NCBI RefSeq assembly: GCF_023053635.1
Contig: NC_086192.1
Location: 11,147,001-11,211,000 of the forward strand
Origin: Elgaria multicarinata webbii
Lineage: Eukaryota; Chordata; Lepidosauria; Squamata; Anguidae
Reading direction: 5' to 3'
DNA length: 64,000 nt
Part shown: in pieces, positions 25,901 to 37,482 of the stretch
Layout: each line of letters begins with the position of its first letter
How positions within the stretch are numbered: the stretch's first letter is position 1
Made by a program: the position numbers and the translations under genes
The notes under the pieces: model-generated
Seen by the model: only the letters and a program-made list of their open reading frames with translations
Databases searched by the model: none
Told to the model about the DNA's origin: nothing

Positions 25901-27861
25901 TGTTAGTCTTTCTAAGTTTATACATGTGTATCAACTTGGTCATCTTTCAGTAGTAAAGCCTGTGTCCACCAGTTGCTGGGGAACATGGGTGGGAGGGTGC
26001 TGTTTGCCCCGTGTGTCCTGCTTGTTCATCCCCAGCCGACGGCTGGTTGGGCCACTGTGGGAACAGAGTGCTGGACTAGATGGACCCTTGGTCTGATCGA
26101 GCATCAGGGCTCTTCTGATGTTCCAAGTCTTGCGCCAAGTTGTGCCAACTTGTGGATGATCAAACTGGAGACGGGGTGGGGGGTGGGGACACCCCCCCAA
26201 ATAGATTCTTCTGACATCCCCACTTCTGGTTGAGATCCCCCTTCCCCAGCCCAATAACTCCTAGCTTTTCTTTCAGTCGAGTCTGATCTGTTTCCTCTCA
26301 GCGGGTATTAAAGGGAAGCCCGTCTTCCTGTGTTTCGTCAGGAATTTTCTCCAGACCAGATCATTCTAAAATGACCTATCCAGAAGTCGAGCAGCAACAC
26401 GCGCTGCCCCTCACCCTGATCTGCGACAACATCCGTGACCCGGGGAACCTGGGTACCATCCTGAGATCGGCGGCCGGGGCGGGTTGCAGCAGGATCCTGC
26501 TGGTCAAAGGTGAGGAATGTTGCGTCCACTGGCGAAAGCAGGGGTGGGGAGCTGTGTTATGACTGCGCCTTGACTCCTTGGGGTGGAAGAGTGAATGGCT
26601 GGGTCTCCTCCAGAGCAAGTGGGGTGCGGGTGCTTTGGCCACGGTCGCCACGCAGCGCTCCCTCCTCCGGAGACGAAACGGCGCTTTGCTGGCTTGAGGT
26701 TTCTTTTCTGTAGCATATTTCTGGGCCGCCTTTGAGGCCTGCAGCAAGAAAGTGGGCCGCTGCATTTTTAAATCAGCCCAGAAAAACAATACACACCTAC
26801 TGTGGGGAAATACCTGGCCACGCCAGTACTACAGACCCACGGCAAAATACAATCAGGGCTAAGCCGGAGTAAACAAGCAGGCTTTCAGAGCGTTCCTAAA
26901 AGCCCGATGGCAACCCATTCCCAAGATGAGGGGCTGCTGCGGAAAAGGCCCTGTCTTGGGCACGTGTCTTGCTCATGAACCCTCAAAGGCAGGCAAGAGA
27001 ATAGGGCCTCTCTTGCTGCTCTAAAAGCGCAAGCAGGCTGATGTGGGGGAATAGACTTTGAATTGCAGAAGGGACCTCAGAGACCAGCTAGTCCAACCCC
27101 CAGCTCGGTGGAGGCTTTGCAAGGTGGAGCGGCGCTACAGCACCCGACAGACGGCCCTCCAGCCTCCGCTTGGGTGCGTCCTTCCTGACGCCCAAGGCAG
27201 CAAGCCTCCTTGGAGCTGGAGCTGGAGAAGAGACGAGGACAATTCCCGGTTTGATTCGCTGCCGATTCGTAGAGCTTTCTCTTACCGACCGCTTCTCTCC
27301 TTTCTTTCCCCAGGCTGTGTCGATGCCTGGGAGCCCAAGGTACTGCGGGCGGGGATGGGCGCTCACTTCCGCCTGCCCATCACCTCTAACCTGGAGTGGA
27401 AGGAGGTGCCAAGCTACCTCCTCCCCGGGACTCACGTGCACGTGGCCGACGGCGCCCAGGCGGTCACCCAAGCTGAGCCTGTGTTGTCGGCCGTGGCCAG
27501 CGGCCACGGCTGGGTCTCCAGACCCAGCAACTTGAAAGCCCAGCCGGATTGGGACATCGACGGCACGGGGAAAGGAGAAACGTTCTCGTTGGACGTCCAC
27601 CATTATTACGAGCGCTGGATGGACATTCCCGCTGCAGTGGTGGTCGGCGGGGAGACGCACGGGGTGAGCGCTGACGCGGAGGAATTAGCCCAGAGCACTG
27701 GGGGCAGGCGGCTGCTCATCCCCGTGGTCCCTGGCGTGGACAGCCTGAACTCCGCCATGGCCGCCAGCATCGTCCTGTTTGAGGCGAAGAGGCAGCTCGC
27801 GGAGGTCGGAACGGCCCACGCTTCCGGCCTGCGCCTGAACTCCGAAACTGGACGGAGATGA
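22640..27861 (+). CDS. MRM3: MRM3, mitochondrial rRNA 2'-O-methyltransferase 3 (four coding exons)
   Basis: MRM3 (RNMTL1) is an AdoMet-dependent SpoU/TrmH-family (SPOUT) methyltransferase that methylates a guanosine ribose in the A-loop of mitochondrial 16S rRNA. Exons are 22640-22968, 24907-25151, 26342-26509 and 27314-27861, giving 429 residues (human 420). The N-terminus is Arg-, Ala- and Leu-rich, as in a mitochondrial presequence. The substrate-binding part (RHGKILLEGRRL, GAVPQTLFFS, ELPVDKLKG) lies before about residue 185. SPOUT motif 1 is LICDNIRDPGNLGTILRSAA (about 217-236), motif 2 VVVGGETHGVS (about 356) and motif 3 IPVVPGVDSLNSAMAASI (about 383-400). The ATG at 22640 is in strong context (AAGATGG). 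The open frame extends upstream without an ATG, so no earlier start is likely. Confidence 0.97.
22979..23500. repeat. Tandem block of about 210-240 bp units with ZNF143/Staf-like motifs, MRM3 intron 1
   Basis: CACGCTGGGAGTTGTAGTTT occurs at about 22985 and 23195 and, diverged, GCACTTTGGGAGTAGTAGTT at about 23433. In between are TTGGGAATTGTGGTTCTGGG and ACTCCCAGCATCCTCTGGGA in both full units. AACTACAACTCCCA occurs inverted at 23477. On the complementary strand the core reads ACTACAACTCCCAGCGTGC, close to the ZNF143/Staf consensus as I remember it. Confidence 0.85.
23625..23840. repeat. Short-period minisatellite, MRM3 intron 1
   Basis: TCCTACAATCCTATGCATG then TTTAGGCAG recurs about six times with variable AGAACATAG-type spacers, period about 25-40 bp. 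Confidence 0.85.
23955..24010 (+). mobile_element. Sauria SINE 3' end
   Basis: CTCCGTATAAGGCAGCTTCC then TAGGTTCCTAT is the terminal portion of the Sauria SINE. Confidence 0.65.
24150..24265 (+). mobile_element. tRNA-derived SINE fragment
   Basis: CAGTCAGTGGCTGAGACCTC, then GTAGGCAGAAGGGCCCAAGT and TCAAGTTTGG, arranged like the A- and B-box region of a tRNA-derived SINE. Confidence 0.5.
24535..24815 (+). mobile_element. CR1/L3-lineage LINE 3' end with ORF2 C-terminus
   Basis: CACAAGATGTCGCGATGGAC encodes the QDVAMDTHLDGFKRGLDKLL end of ORF2. The 3' UTR follows to CTGATCCAGCAGGTCTCTTA. Confidence 0.8.
24907..25151 (+). CDS. MRM3: MRM3 exon 2
   Basis: KVVTLAKSRDFRERHGKILL through WSDVITPQGVIG. 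The acceptor is CCCGGCAG and the donor GTAAGT. It is the SpoU substrate-binding domain. Confidence 0.96.
25152..26341 (+). other. MRM3 intron 2
   Basis: It contains a direct duplication of GTCAGCTGATACAGGTTGCT or a near copy (about 25446 and 25496), an unassigned repeat-like tract to 25880 ending GGGTACAGCTAGTA, and a CR1/L3 3' end at 25955-26130. No coding signal is seen. Confidence 0.7.
25955..26130 (+). mobile_element. CR1/L3-lineage LINE 3' end
   Basis: CAGTTGCTGGGGAACATGGG, then GGACTAGATGGACCCTTGGT and CAGGGCTCTTCTGATGTTC. Confidence 0.8.
26342..26509 (+). CDS. MRM3: MRM3 exon 3
   Basis: IFSRPDHSKMTYPEVEQQHA through motif 1 to CSRILLVK. The acceptor is TTCGTCAG and the donor GTGAGG. 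Confidence 0.96.
26820..27195. mobile_element. LINE fragments in MRM3 intron 3
   Basis: 26880-27040 resembles L2-type text (GCGGAAAAGGCCCTGTC). 27055-27195 looks like an old CR1 3' end (GACCTCAGAGACCAGCTAGT then CCAACCCCCAGCTC). Both are diverged. Confidence 0.5.
27314..27861 (+). CDS. MRM3: MRM3 exon 4 (terminal)
   Basis: GCVDAWEPKVLRAGMGAHFR through SPOUT motifs 2 and 3 to LNSETGRR and the stop TGA. The acceptor is TTTCCCCAG. The insert around residues 290-340 (SGHGWVSRPSN, DGTGKGE) is variable in the family. Confidence 0.96.
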
Positions 27862-28197
27862 GCTTTGCCTCCGTTCTAGGCTCTCCGTCTCGTCGTGCGG
27901 CTCTCCTTTCGCTGCACCCGCTCCGGTTTGGGGGAACAGCTCACCCACTTCCATGGCGGCCTTGTCGTTGCAGGGGAAGAGGAAATGCACACTGGTAGGT
28001 GGAGCGTAACGTGCAGCCGGTTATGAACAGCCCGGCATGCCTCCTCAGCAAACGGGATCTCCCCAACCCATCAAAGACAACCCAAACGATTCGCAGAATG
28101 TACTGGTTGCTGTCCTCACTATTGGCAGGGATGCTGAATTCTTTCTGCCTACCTCTGTTAAAAACAAACCAATAACCTTTTCCTTGCATGTTGAAAG

Positions 28198-28246
28198 CTA
28201 GCACATCAGGGAAAATTGAGTTTTTCCTCCCTCTTTGATGTGCTAG
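28198..28246. repeat. 49-bp hairpin, GCACRTCAGG family
   Basis: CTAGCACATCA (28198-28208) and TGATGTGCTAG (28236-28246) are perfect inverted arms. A similar element lies at 37128-37177. It is in the MRM3 3' UTR. Confidence 0.75.
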
Positions 28247-28963
28247 TTGACTCCATGCGGGGAAATTATTGTTTCATTTTATTAAGAGTGTGTTCCAGAA
28301 TAGGACGCCCCTACACGCCCGCATGCTGTCCACGGCAGTGCCGTCCAGTTTTTCACCGCCATGCGCTTTACAGCCGCTCTCGTTCCGCTTTGGTTTTGAA
28401 ATCCAAAGCCGGCAAAAGGTTGCTGCAGCCATTAAGCCTTTGCCCACATCCCTGGCATGAAAAGATACAGCCTAGCGCCTGTCTGCTTTCCCCTCCCGGG
28501 TTTTTCTGGCAGGAAAGTTGCATTGCTGTACACTTGACTCAGCGGCTGGAACAGGACTCCTGGTTGACATCACCGGCTGCCTCTGATCCCGGGCCAAAGA
28601 CGCGAAGCAGAGAGTCACCTCTGGCAGGCGGGCTCCCACGGCTCGCTGAAGCCCTGAAATTGAGGCCTGTTTCAGCCAGGCAAATTTGTGTCACTTCTCT
28701 GCCCCTCCCTGCCTCTTTCCTTCTGCACTGTGGCCTGTCCTCTCTGCCCCAGGGTGGGCTGAGTTCGCCGGCGCTTTCCATCGCTTTGAAAAACATCCCG
28801 TTTCCAAACATTTCGTCCCACCCACGGGGCAGAAGCTCTGAGACCAATTTGCTCTTTTCCCGGGATCGCTTTTTAGCGCGTTCACGAGCTGCCCGCAGAA
28901 CCTTGGAATCTGTTTCCACTGAAAAGCAGTCGTCCTGCTTACACCCACGCCAGATGTGTACAG

Positions 28964-28969
28964 AATAAA
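28964..28969 (+). terminator. MRM3 polyadenylation signal
   Basis: AATAAA about 1.1 kb past the MRM3 stop, giving a 3' UTR of about 27862-28990. This is the first clear AATAAA after the stop. Confidence 0.55.
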
Positions 28970-28990
28970 TTCTGGGTTTGCATCTCTCTC

Positions 28991-30914
28991 TTTCTATTTA
29001 TAGCGGGGAACGGGCAATGGCCAAGTGAGATTTCTCCATGTCATTTTTGGATTGCCGACAGCTTTCGTGCCCCACTAGAACTAACCTTCACCAGCAGCTT
29101 TTGACACCCTGTAAAGGAGGTTGAATGGACATTGCTGCTCTCTCTCATTCCATCCATAACGACTTGCCTGTTGCCATACACCACCGGCATCTTTTTTGCA
29201 TTTTCTTTGGCGTACCTGGCTCAACAAGAGTTCTGTGCAACCCCAAAGTTTGCACACTTTGATTAGTCTCGAATATATATATAAAATTATTACTTAAGCC
29301 GGGGTGGGTGGGGGGATTTTCTTTCTTTCTGTTGTGTCTGATGGGCCAGGCAGGCTGCAAGTCTTCTTTTAACCAGAAGGTGGCAACATTATTGACACAT
29401 GGAATCTAACACGCAAGGGGGGAAACGGGGCGGATCCGGGTGCGAGAGGAACGTTCTCACATTTTAAACTCCTGTATCGTAAATGCTCCTTCTTTCCGTG
29501 TCGGTATCCAGAGGTGAGAGGGGGTTTTCTGGCGGGACGCTTGGTTTTGGGGCCTGGGTCACCTCTCTACACCCCTCCTCACAATGACCTCTTGGAAAAG
29601 AAGCGTCTACTTAGATCTCAACTACGAGATACTCGGTCTCTCTGGAATGAACAGGGCTCTACCATACGGCAAAACAACATAAATCATCACCCAATTGTAC
29701 AAAAAGTGGGCGAGACCAAAATCCACACCTAGGGCCTGTCCCCGGCACCCAGGAATCCGTAATATTGTCTCTTTCCACCCCAGCTAGGGCATAAACCACT
29801 CTTGTCTCAACTGCCATTCCACGGAAGTTCCATTGAGATCTTTCCGCTCAGCTTTCTCCAACCCGGGTGCCTTCCAGGCGTTAGACTACAGCCCCTATCA
29901 TCCCCAGCTAGCACGGAATGGGGGTTGTCTTAACACCTGGAGGCCACCAGATCAGGGGAAGGCTTAAGGGTGTTGAAGCGGAACCGTGGAGGCTCAAATT
30001 CAAACCAGAGCTGGTTCGAAATTGCCAGTCGGCGTCCACTCCCGTGTGGTTTGAGCCAGAATTCTGTTTCCACGCTCATCGGCTTTACGAAACTAAGCCC
30101 CGAAGTTTCAAAACAGGTATACAAAGGCACAGTTTGATATCTTTAAACTGCTGTGAAGAGTGACATTCGACGAAGCACAAATTCCAGAGGGTGGGTACAT
30201 TTCAGCCGGCTCGTTCGTCTGAAGTGTGAATCAGGACGTCTTGGGTGGGAATTTGCAAAGACGGAATTCTTCCCAATTCAGATGTCCACTCAGCTATGGA
30301 ACTCAACACAGTAACTCCTGGGATGATCCGTCTCTCAAGAACCCAGAGGTGGTTGTGAGGGCAAGAGGTGGGGGGGGAAATTATATATTCTGGAGCTGGG
30401 CACAAAAGCAGCAGGACGGAGGCTCAGAAGCAGTGAACCGGGTGCACACCATTAGTCTTCAAAAGCTTCGGAGTCACTTGTGGCTAAAACTGGAGAGCCT
30501 AAAGCCAAACTTCGAGTTTTCCTACCTGTTCAGGTGGAAGCACGCCTTACTTGCCCTAGGTACTTGGGTATTTACAGGCCTGTAAAGACGAGTTCCACCG
30601 CCTGATTTGCCCTCCACCTCGACGCCCTGGTTGGTCTGTAAGGGAGAGCACGGAAATTGGACAGGTCACAGATCGTGTACCCCACCTTAGCAAAAACCGA
30701 GCGTGCTAATTTTTTATATTAAAAGAAATCATATGGACTAGAAACTTCCCTTTTCCTAACAAAGCGAAGCAAAGGTCCTCTCCAGACTCTGAATTTGGGC
30801 TGCCTCCCACAATCTGCAAAACTGCCGAAGGCTCCTAAACCACTTTACGGGGTTTCTTTTCTCACTCTCCTGCCGAAATACACCCCCCCCTATCATATTA
30901 CACATCTGGCAAGT
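28991..30914. other. Convergent intergenic region between MRM3 and NXN
   Basis: About 1.9 kb with no coding signal. A palindromic MITE remnant is at about 29860-29950 (GACTACAGCCCCTATCATCC and GGAGGCCACC). The rest, including 29950-30600, looks single copy or is too diverged to name. Confidence 0.55.
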
Positions 30915-30932
30915 TAGGTTACTAGAACAGTT

Positions 30933-30938
30933 TTTATT
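30933..30938 (-). terminator. NXN polyadenylation signal
   Basis: AATAAA on the minus strand; I found no nearer match downstream of the stop. Confidence 0.45.
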
Positions 30939-32033
30939 ACAAAGTTCCAATCACCATGTACAGTTTTTACAACGTCCAACTTCGCCAGGGGGGGAAAAAA
31001 AGAGTAAAGAGTTGTCCTTTTTCAACTGGTGTGTTAATTCCTCCCTAACACCTCCCGAAAAAGGCTAAAAACAGCACTGTCAAAGGTAAGAGTCACACCT
31101 GTGGAGAACCGTTCAGCCAACTATCAGCTGTGTGTGTGTATGAGCAGGGGGCGGGGAAAGCCATTTTACAGTGAATAGTGTTGTTGTTTTAAAAAAGGGG
31201 GGGTGCGCAGGAAGCTGGGGAAATATCTAAAATAGTCCTAGGTTTTCTTTTAAGGTCACCAGGAGGTTGGTTATAAATCCTTCAGCACAGGTAACAGAAG
31301 GCAGAGTTCAGCATTTGCTACGGGAAAGTCACTTACGAAGTTTACTGCAAGTCACGGCAGCTGGTAGCGTCCCTCCACCCATGTGGCAAAGCGCAGATTA
31401 ATTTAGAAAGTGGGGAGTGGTCTTGTCCAAGTAGCCCAGGTTTCAGGGTGGCTGTGAACGGGTGTCTAACGCTGGCTGTAACCACGTGGCTGCAGCTGCC
31501 ACAGGGTGAACATCTACGCAGCCACGAGAGAACGGTCCTCTGCTAAATTTGGAATTCGAGTCCCACCCCACCAAACTCGGCATAGCTTTGTATTCTTTTC
31601 ATAGCTGGGTTCCAAAATTCGGAGTCTGTAGAGACTTCCGATGACTTTGTGGGGGGCGCCATTCGATGGGAACATTTTCCCCCACCCCAAAAGAGTTGCT
31701 GAAACCTACCCTATTTAGCCCTACTTTTTTTTATCTGGCCTGGTGTGAGAGCCAGCGAGGTCTTGTTGGGACATCTATGGGTCTTCCTCCCTCCTTCGAG
31801 CTTTGACTACTGCAAAGGCTGCACTGCAGACTCCAGTGAGCCTGGGAAATGTAACTTTCCTAGTGCTCCCAAATCCTTAGCACGGACATTAGGCGCCTTG
31901 GGAATCTACATATCCCAGGGCTCCTTGTGTCTCCGATGCTACTGCACAGTTCAAATTGCAAAAGAGGCTGCAGCAACAGCAATACGGGGTGGGGTGGGGC
32001 TTGGATTACAGTCCAAGCTGTAGAAAAGACTTA

Positions 32034-32118
32034 TAGAATCATAGAATAGCAGAGCTGGAAGAGGCCTACAAGGCCGTCGAGTTCAACCCCCTGCTCAATG
32101 CAGGAATCCACTTCAGGG
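32034..32118 (-). mobile_element. CR1 LINE 3' terminus
   Basis: TAGAATCATAGAATAGCAGA then CAACCCCCTGCTCAATGCAG, the last 85 bp of CR1 on the minus strand. Confidence 0.85.
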
Positions 32119-33069
32119 GAAATGGTCCTGGATTTGTAATGCAGATAAGCATCATAACTCCCAACAAGTTTGTAGTCTGAGTCAGCTGACTCCGGCAACT
32201 GCACTAATTTTTTTTTTTTACGCTGCCACGCATCTCACACCTATCTGAACTTGTCCACACCTCAGCTGCAGAGGAAAGCAAGTCCAGAGAAAGTTAAGAA
32301 CCTCTGCCTCTGCTCTTTGCACCCCATTCTCCATATATACGACAAATATAGAAACCTGACCACTAGCGTTCATACAGACTGCTAGGGATAGTGGTTGGGA
32401 ACGCTCCCCGGCTGCGTTCGGAAGCAATGGAAAACCTGCACCCAATTCTTCAAAGCAGAGTCACCCGGGACGACCCCTTTTCTAGGAAATCGGAAGCAGT
32501 TCAGAACTACCCAACAGCTCCCTGCAAGGTTGTCTTTCTAAAACAGCAAAGCCCGACGGTTTGGATGGGCCGATTTTCTACTCTGGATGGAACGGTGCAG
32601 GGTGGAGAGGAAGGGGCAGGAGTCAAGAACATGGCTTCGTCGGAACGGGTTATCTGAGAGCATCCCCTTGACCAAATCCGAAGCGGCCCACGTGAGAACG
32701 AAGTAAAATGCTTCACCTAGTGCGGTGTCTAACCAGAAGGCAGCCACATTTCTAGCCAGGCCACGAAGGAATCTATCGCTTGCAAACTCCCCTCTCTCCC
32801 CTGCTGCGTACAAGCCAGGTGTCTCCCCCTATCCTTCTGAAAACAGCACCTTTGGGGGGGGGAAGTTTGCTTAGGAGACGTCAGGGAGAGGAGAAACTGC
32901 TGCATTTTAAAACAAGGCACCGCAAGAATGTCAAGAGTCGGATTCTGCACGAGGTTGGGGGCAGGCAGGCGGAAACCCTGAATTTTTTTTTTAAATAACG
33001 TCTGGGCGGGGTTGTGGGGTGCGAGGCGAAGCGAAGCGGCCGCCAACTCCACCCCGCCCAGCCTCCGCT

Positions 33070-33252
33070 CTAGATGGGTTCAGGTTTAAGCTTGTCCGCT
33101 AGAAAGTCATTCACGAAAGCTTCTACGATGTCGGGCGTGATCTCTTCGACATCCATGACGTATTTGGCACGAGCGGACATGTCCAGGATGGTGAGGAGGG
33201 GCGCCGCTTCGGGGAGGTTGGTGTAATCTCGGAGGGAGTCGGTCATGTCGTC
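33070..33252 (-). CDS. NXN: NXN exon 8 (terminal)
   Basis: [20 protein letters not shown] through [20 protein letters not shown] to KLKPEPI and the stop TAG (33070-33072). The acceptor is ATTTTTTAG. Confidence 0.95.
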   Translation of the reverse strand, partial: DDMTDSLRDYTNLPEAAPLLTILDMSARAKYVMDVEEITPDIVEAFVNDFLADKLKPEPI

Positions 33253-35176
33253 CTAAAAAATAAAAAGAAAACAGCCGAGAGAGACAAAAAGAGAAAAAAA
33301 CCCAGTTAGATTTCAGGTAATTTATCACGTTTCTAGACCATCCGACAGCCCAGGCTCTCTGGATGGTTCTAAAAAACCGAAACCCGTAAACGTGACACAA
33401 TAAAACATCGTATAAAACCTTTAAAAGTTGAACGCAGAATCAAAACCCCGGAGTAAAAACCAGCAGCAGGCAATGATTGAAAAACACAAGACACATTTAA
33501 TAATGAGCCAAGGAACTCAAGGGCCTAAGGACAAGAAAAAAGGCTTCCTCGCCCGGCCCCGAAAAGACAACAAGATGGGTGCCAAGTAAGTCTCTTTGAG
33601 AAGTGCATTCTACAACCAGGGGCTACCACCGAAAAGGCCCTATACCTAGTAGCCACCTGCCTCACCTCATTTGGCTGGGGGGGGGGGCTCTGAAGATGAT
33701 TTTAGGGTCCAGGGCAGGTACACATGGGAGAAGATTCTTCAGGTAACCTAGCCCCAAACAGTTTAGGATTCTGAATGTTAATGCCAGTACTTGAACGGAC
33801 CAGTAGCCAACGCAGGTGACAGCCGGTATAACCTGATAAAATCGGCCAGTCCCTGTGAACAATCCTGCTGCCTTATTTTGGGACCAGCTTAATCTTCCAG
33901 ACCAGTTTCAAAGGCGACCCATTGCAGTAATCGAAACAAGAGGTTACCAGAGCATGGGTTGGCCATGGATAAGTGACGGACTGCTCCTTTTTTTAAAATA
34001 ATATTTTTTAAGGAGCAGGGAAGGACACAAAAACGCAAGCCACCATTCCGAAATCCTTTGAAAAATAAAACGGCTTGGATTCTAAGAAAGGAGATGCAGG
34101 CATGCAGTGGAAGAAGCCCCGATTTGCAGGTCTCCCAGTTAAAAAGGGATCGGCTCGCAGCGGGTACGGACATTTTATCCTCGCAACAACCCTATGAAGT
34201 AGGCCAGGAGAGACTGGCCCGGGCGAGCTTTTGAACGGGGATTCGAACCCGCGTCTCTCGGGTTGTACTCTAACGCACTAACTGCTGCGGCAGCTCAAAA
34301 GGAGTGGGGAGGGGGAAGGTGTCTTTCCAGGAGAAGTTGGTCAGGATAACTAATCCGACAGAGAAAGTATCCCAATAATTATATTGGGCGTCAAGCCCAA
34401 ACAGAAGGGGAACGCTCTCCTGACCCTCCCCCCGAGTGGCACACAACCATTATTGGGGAGCACAGGCTAGATCAGACAGACCTTTGATCTGACTGTAAGC
34501 TCCATGTGGGCAGAGGTCTATCGTTAGTATTTTGCTTGCGAACCTACGCACCCTAGGCACGATGGAAAGAAAACGTCAACGCAGCATTTGCATTCTTACG
34601 GCCCGTTGCAATCGGAGACTTGCGGGGGGCAGTGGTGTGTGCAACAGAATCCCCCCTGCCCCTTTTGTCTCAGCAGCGACCTTCCTCCTTCCCAGCCCCG
34701 CCTGTCAGTCAAGCCACAATGAAAACCGGGGCGAGGGGCTGCGGCAAAAAGCCCCCGCCCCCTCCTGCTCAGAAAGGGTGGAAGGCAGGTCAAAGGTTAA
34801 AGCCGCCCACCTGGTTTTCTGGGACGAGGACCAGAAACCCAAACGCAATTCAAGGCGGTGGAGTTTCCCAGGCGCTGCTGCTGCGGACAAAAGGACCGAG
34901 ACCCGAGAGAACTGAAAGAGGGGCTTTGTTTCTGGCTCTGTCACACACTGCTCTGCGTTGCTTTGCTATACAGCATCTGGCAGCGCGCCGCTTACACGAT
35001 GGCTGAGAGATAAATGGGTTTGGAAGTGTAGGGGTCACACCTGATGGCATCTCAAAAATCAGTTGGACATGAGCAGACCCCCCCCTCAAAAGATGACAAC
35101 AACGAAACAGTTTAAAAAAAACAAAACTCTGTCTCGCCTCTGGCACAACTATTCTAGGTCACCGTAAGCCAGGTGT

Positions 35177-35210
<34 letters not shown>

Positions 35211-37420
35211 AAAAATGGGACAATCATACTGGCTTACCTTACAGGGGTGTCGTTCAGGGTGACTTTTTAAAGGCACGTGAAGGGCTTTAACGCCCTAAAG
35301 CGTTATATTTATTTGCTGCACGCAGGTCTTGACTTTTCTCCAAGTTCAAAGCGGCAAAATGAACCCCCCCACCCTGGGTATTTTATCCTCGGGGTAAGAT
35401 TTGCCCAAGGCCACCCCGTCAGATTACTGATCGAGTGAGGATTCGAACCCGGGGCGTCCCTGATCCCGCTCCGCCGCCGTTATTCCACAGGGCCTTTCTA
35501 ACCACCAAACCGTACTGCTCTATTGTGTATTAGCCAGCCAGGCGCCTCCGTTCCCCCCTCCCTGTTTCCGATGACAGCCGTCAGTGACGGCTCCGCCCCC
35601 GTCCGTCTTAGTCCGACGCTCCTGCGCTACAAAATGGCAGGCGGCGAGTCCTAAAAGCGCAAGCCGGGCCCCTCCCTGCACCCGCAGTGTTTTGAGCACG
35701 GCGGACGCTTGCGATGGCGTTGGTGCGGCGGAGGTGCAAAACGGCGCATAGCGGACCGGGGGGGGGAAGCGAACCCTTGCAGCAAGCGAGCTTCCCGAAC
35801 AAGAGGGGGGAAAGCGGCATTGTTTCCAGAGGTCAGCGTGGAGTGCGCAGCTGCGCACATGTGGCGCTCCAGGAGTCGCCGCCGCCGTTTTCAGCGAACC
35901 TGGAAGGGGCTGAAAAACAAAAACCCCGACATTTCGCTCAGCGTCCTACAAAGGGGCGTCCGTGCCCCTAAACCCCACAGGGTCCCGCCCCCCGCTCCCC
36001 AGGGACAAGAAGGGCGTTCCCAGCGTCGTCGGGAGCTGAACGCAGCTGCCGAGGGCGGGTCCCGGCGACCCCTTTTATCGGCGGCCAGACAGGTGCGGGT
36101 CGTGCAGTCTGCCCTTTCACCAGTCTGTCCGTTTATTTATTGGGCTCGTTTATTTATTTATTTAAAAAAAAAAAAAAAAAGAAGGAAAAGGCGGTGTCGG
36201 GGAAGCCCGGCCCCTCCGCGTGCCGCAGAAACCGCAGCGCTTGTAAATCCATGCGGCGGTGGCCTCGTGGGCGTTCCCCGCCGCAGCCCCTTCCACTTGC
36301 GGGGGAGCGCGGAGACGGCTTGGCCGGGGGGGGGGGGGGCGTGTGTGTCCGGGAGCTGCCGAAGAGGTGATGAATAGGTCCTTCAGGCGGCTGTCAGCGC
36401 GTCGGCAAGCAGATGGAGTCGCGAATGAATGAAGGGCAGTGTTACCAATGCAAGCCGGGGCACCGAGAGGAGGGCGGGTGGGTGAAGGATGAAGAGAGAT
36501 GGGGCGGGGGGAATAAGTCCCCGGGGCTATCGGGGCAGCAGCAAGCAGGGCGGGGAGGGTGGGGGGAACGGGGCCTTTGTTTTAGGACTCGGCTTTCCAA
36601 CAAGGAACGTATTCAGACATCCCAGGGGTGGCAGGGGACTCACAAGTCTTGGGTGGGGCACTCCAGAAGGGGGGACGCCCATACATGGAGGGCAGGACAG
36701 AGAGGGGAGTGAGGAAGGCCTGGAAAACGGCTGGCAGTAGTCAGGAAGCTGGAAAGCTCTGTGTGTGTGGCCCTGAGTGGTTCCATGTATCCGTATGTCT
36801 CTGTGCCTCCACGCGTGTCTGTGTGTTTTCTCCCTATGTCTCCGTGTCTGTGTGTTTTCTCCCTGTGTGGGCTCCCTGTGTCTCTCTCTATGTCCATGTG
36901 CGTCTCTGTGTGGTCTCTCTGTGTCCCTCTCTGTGTGGTCAACCCCGTGTCTCTCTGTGTGGCCTCCCCGTGTCCGTGCGTGTCCCTGTGTCTTCATTTG
37001 GGCAGCGTAGAAACAAGACCAACAATTGCAGGAGCCCCGGTTCCAAAAGCTGAATTGCGGAGGGGGGAACCACACAGCCTCCAGGAGAACGTAACTAACT
37101 AACCCAGCTCCCTGCATGCAGAAAGCGAGCACGTCAGGGAGACGGGTTTCTCGCCTCAGCTTTTCTCCTGACGTGCTGCTTGGTTTCACGGGGTTGAAAC
37201 AGTCGATGGTCTGGTACCCACAACCCACAACCGGAAGTGAGGCATTCCAGAAAGGGTGAATAATCGGGACCTCTGTCTGTGCCAAGGATTTTTAAAGTTG
37301 CCATTTTGGAATATACTTAATATATTTTTAACTTTGTATATTTCTAGGTGATAAATGTATATGTTTTAAATTTTGTAACGCCGCCCTGAGGCCCAGGATT
37401 GGACAAAAGGCGGGATACAA

Positions 37421-37482
<62 letters not shown>

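Larger units (their letters stand above)
27862..28990 (+). other. Probable MRM3 3' UTR
   Basis: Mostly single-copy sequence without repeats apart from the 49-bp hairpin at 28198-28246. Some frames are open on either strand by chance; none resembles a known protein. Confidence 0.5.
30915..33069 (-). other. Probable NXN 3' UTR
   Basis: It extends from the NXN stop to an AATAAA at 30933-30938, about 2.1 kb. It contains one short CR1 fragment (32034-32118). The length is plausible for a vertebrate nucleoredoxin mRNA, but the end is inferred only from the signal. Confidence 0.45.

Noticed and set aside
35709-36377. A 222-codon open frame in the NXN intron 7 CpG island
   Set aside because: It is Arg/Gly/Pro-rich by composition, runs through a homopolymer A tract read as lysines, has no recognisable domain and looks like a composition effect.
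36527-37285. A 252-residue minus-strand frame with repeated RHTE/HTER-like text
   Set aside because: It is the translation of the CTGTGTGTCTCC minisatellite, with no start, splice or family support.
37424-37480. Poly-isoleucine and poly-asparagine frames at AAT repeats (also 45248, 60258)
   Set aside because: Translation of trinucleotide microsatellites.
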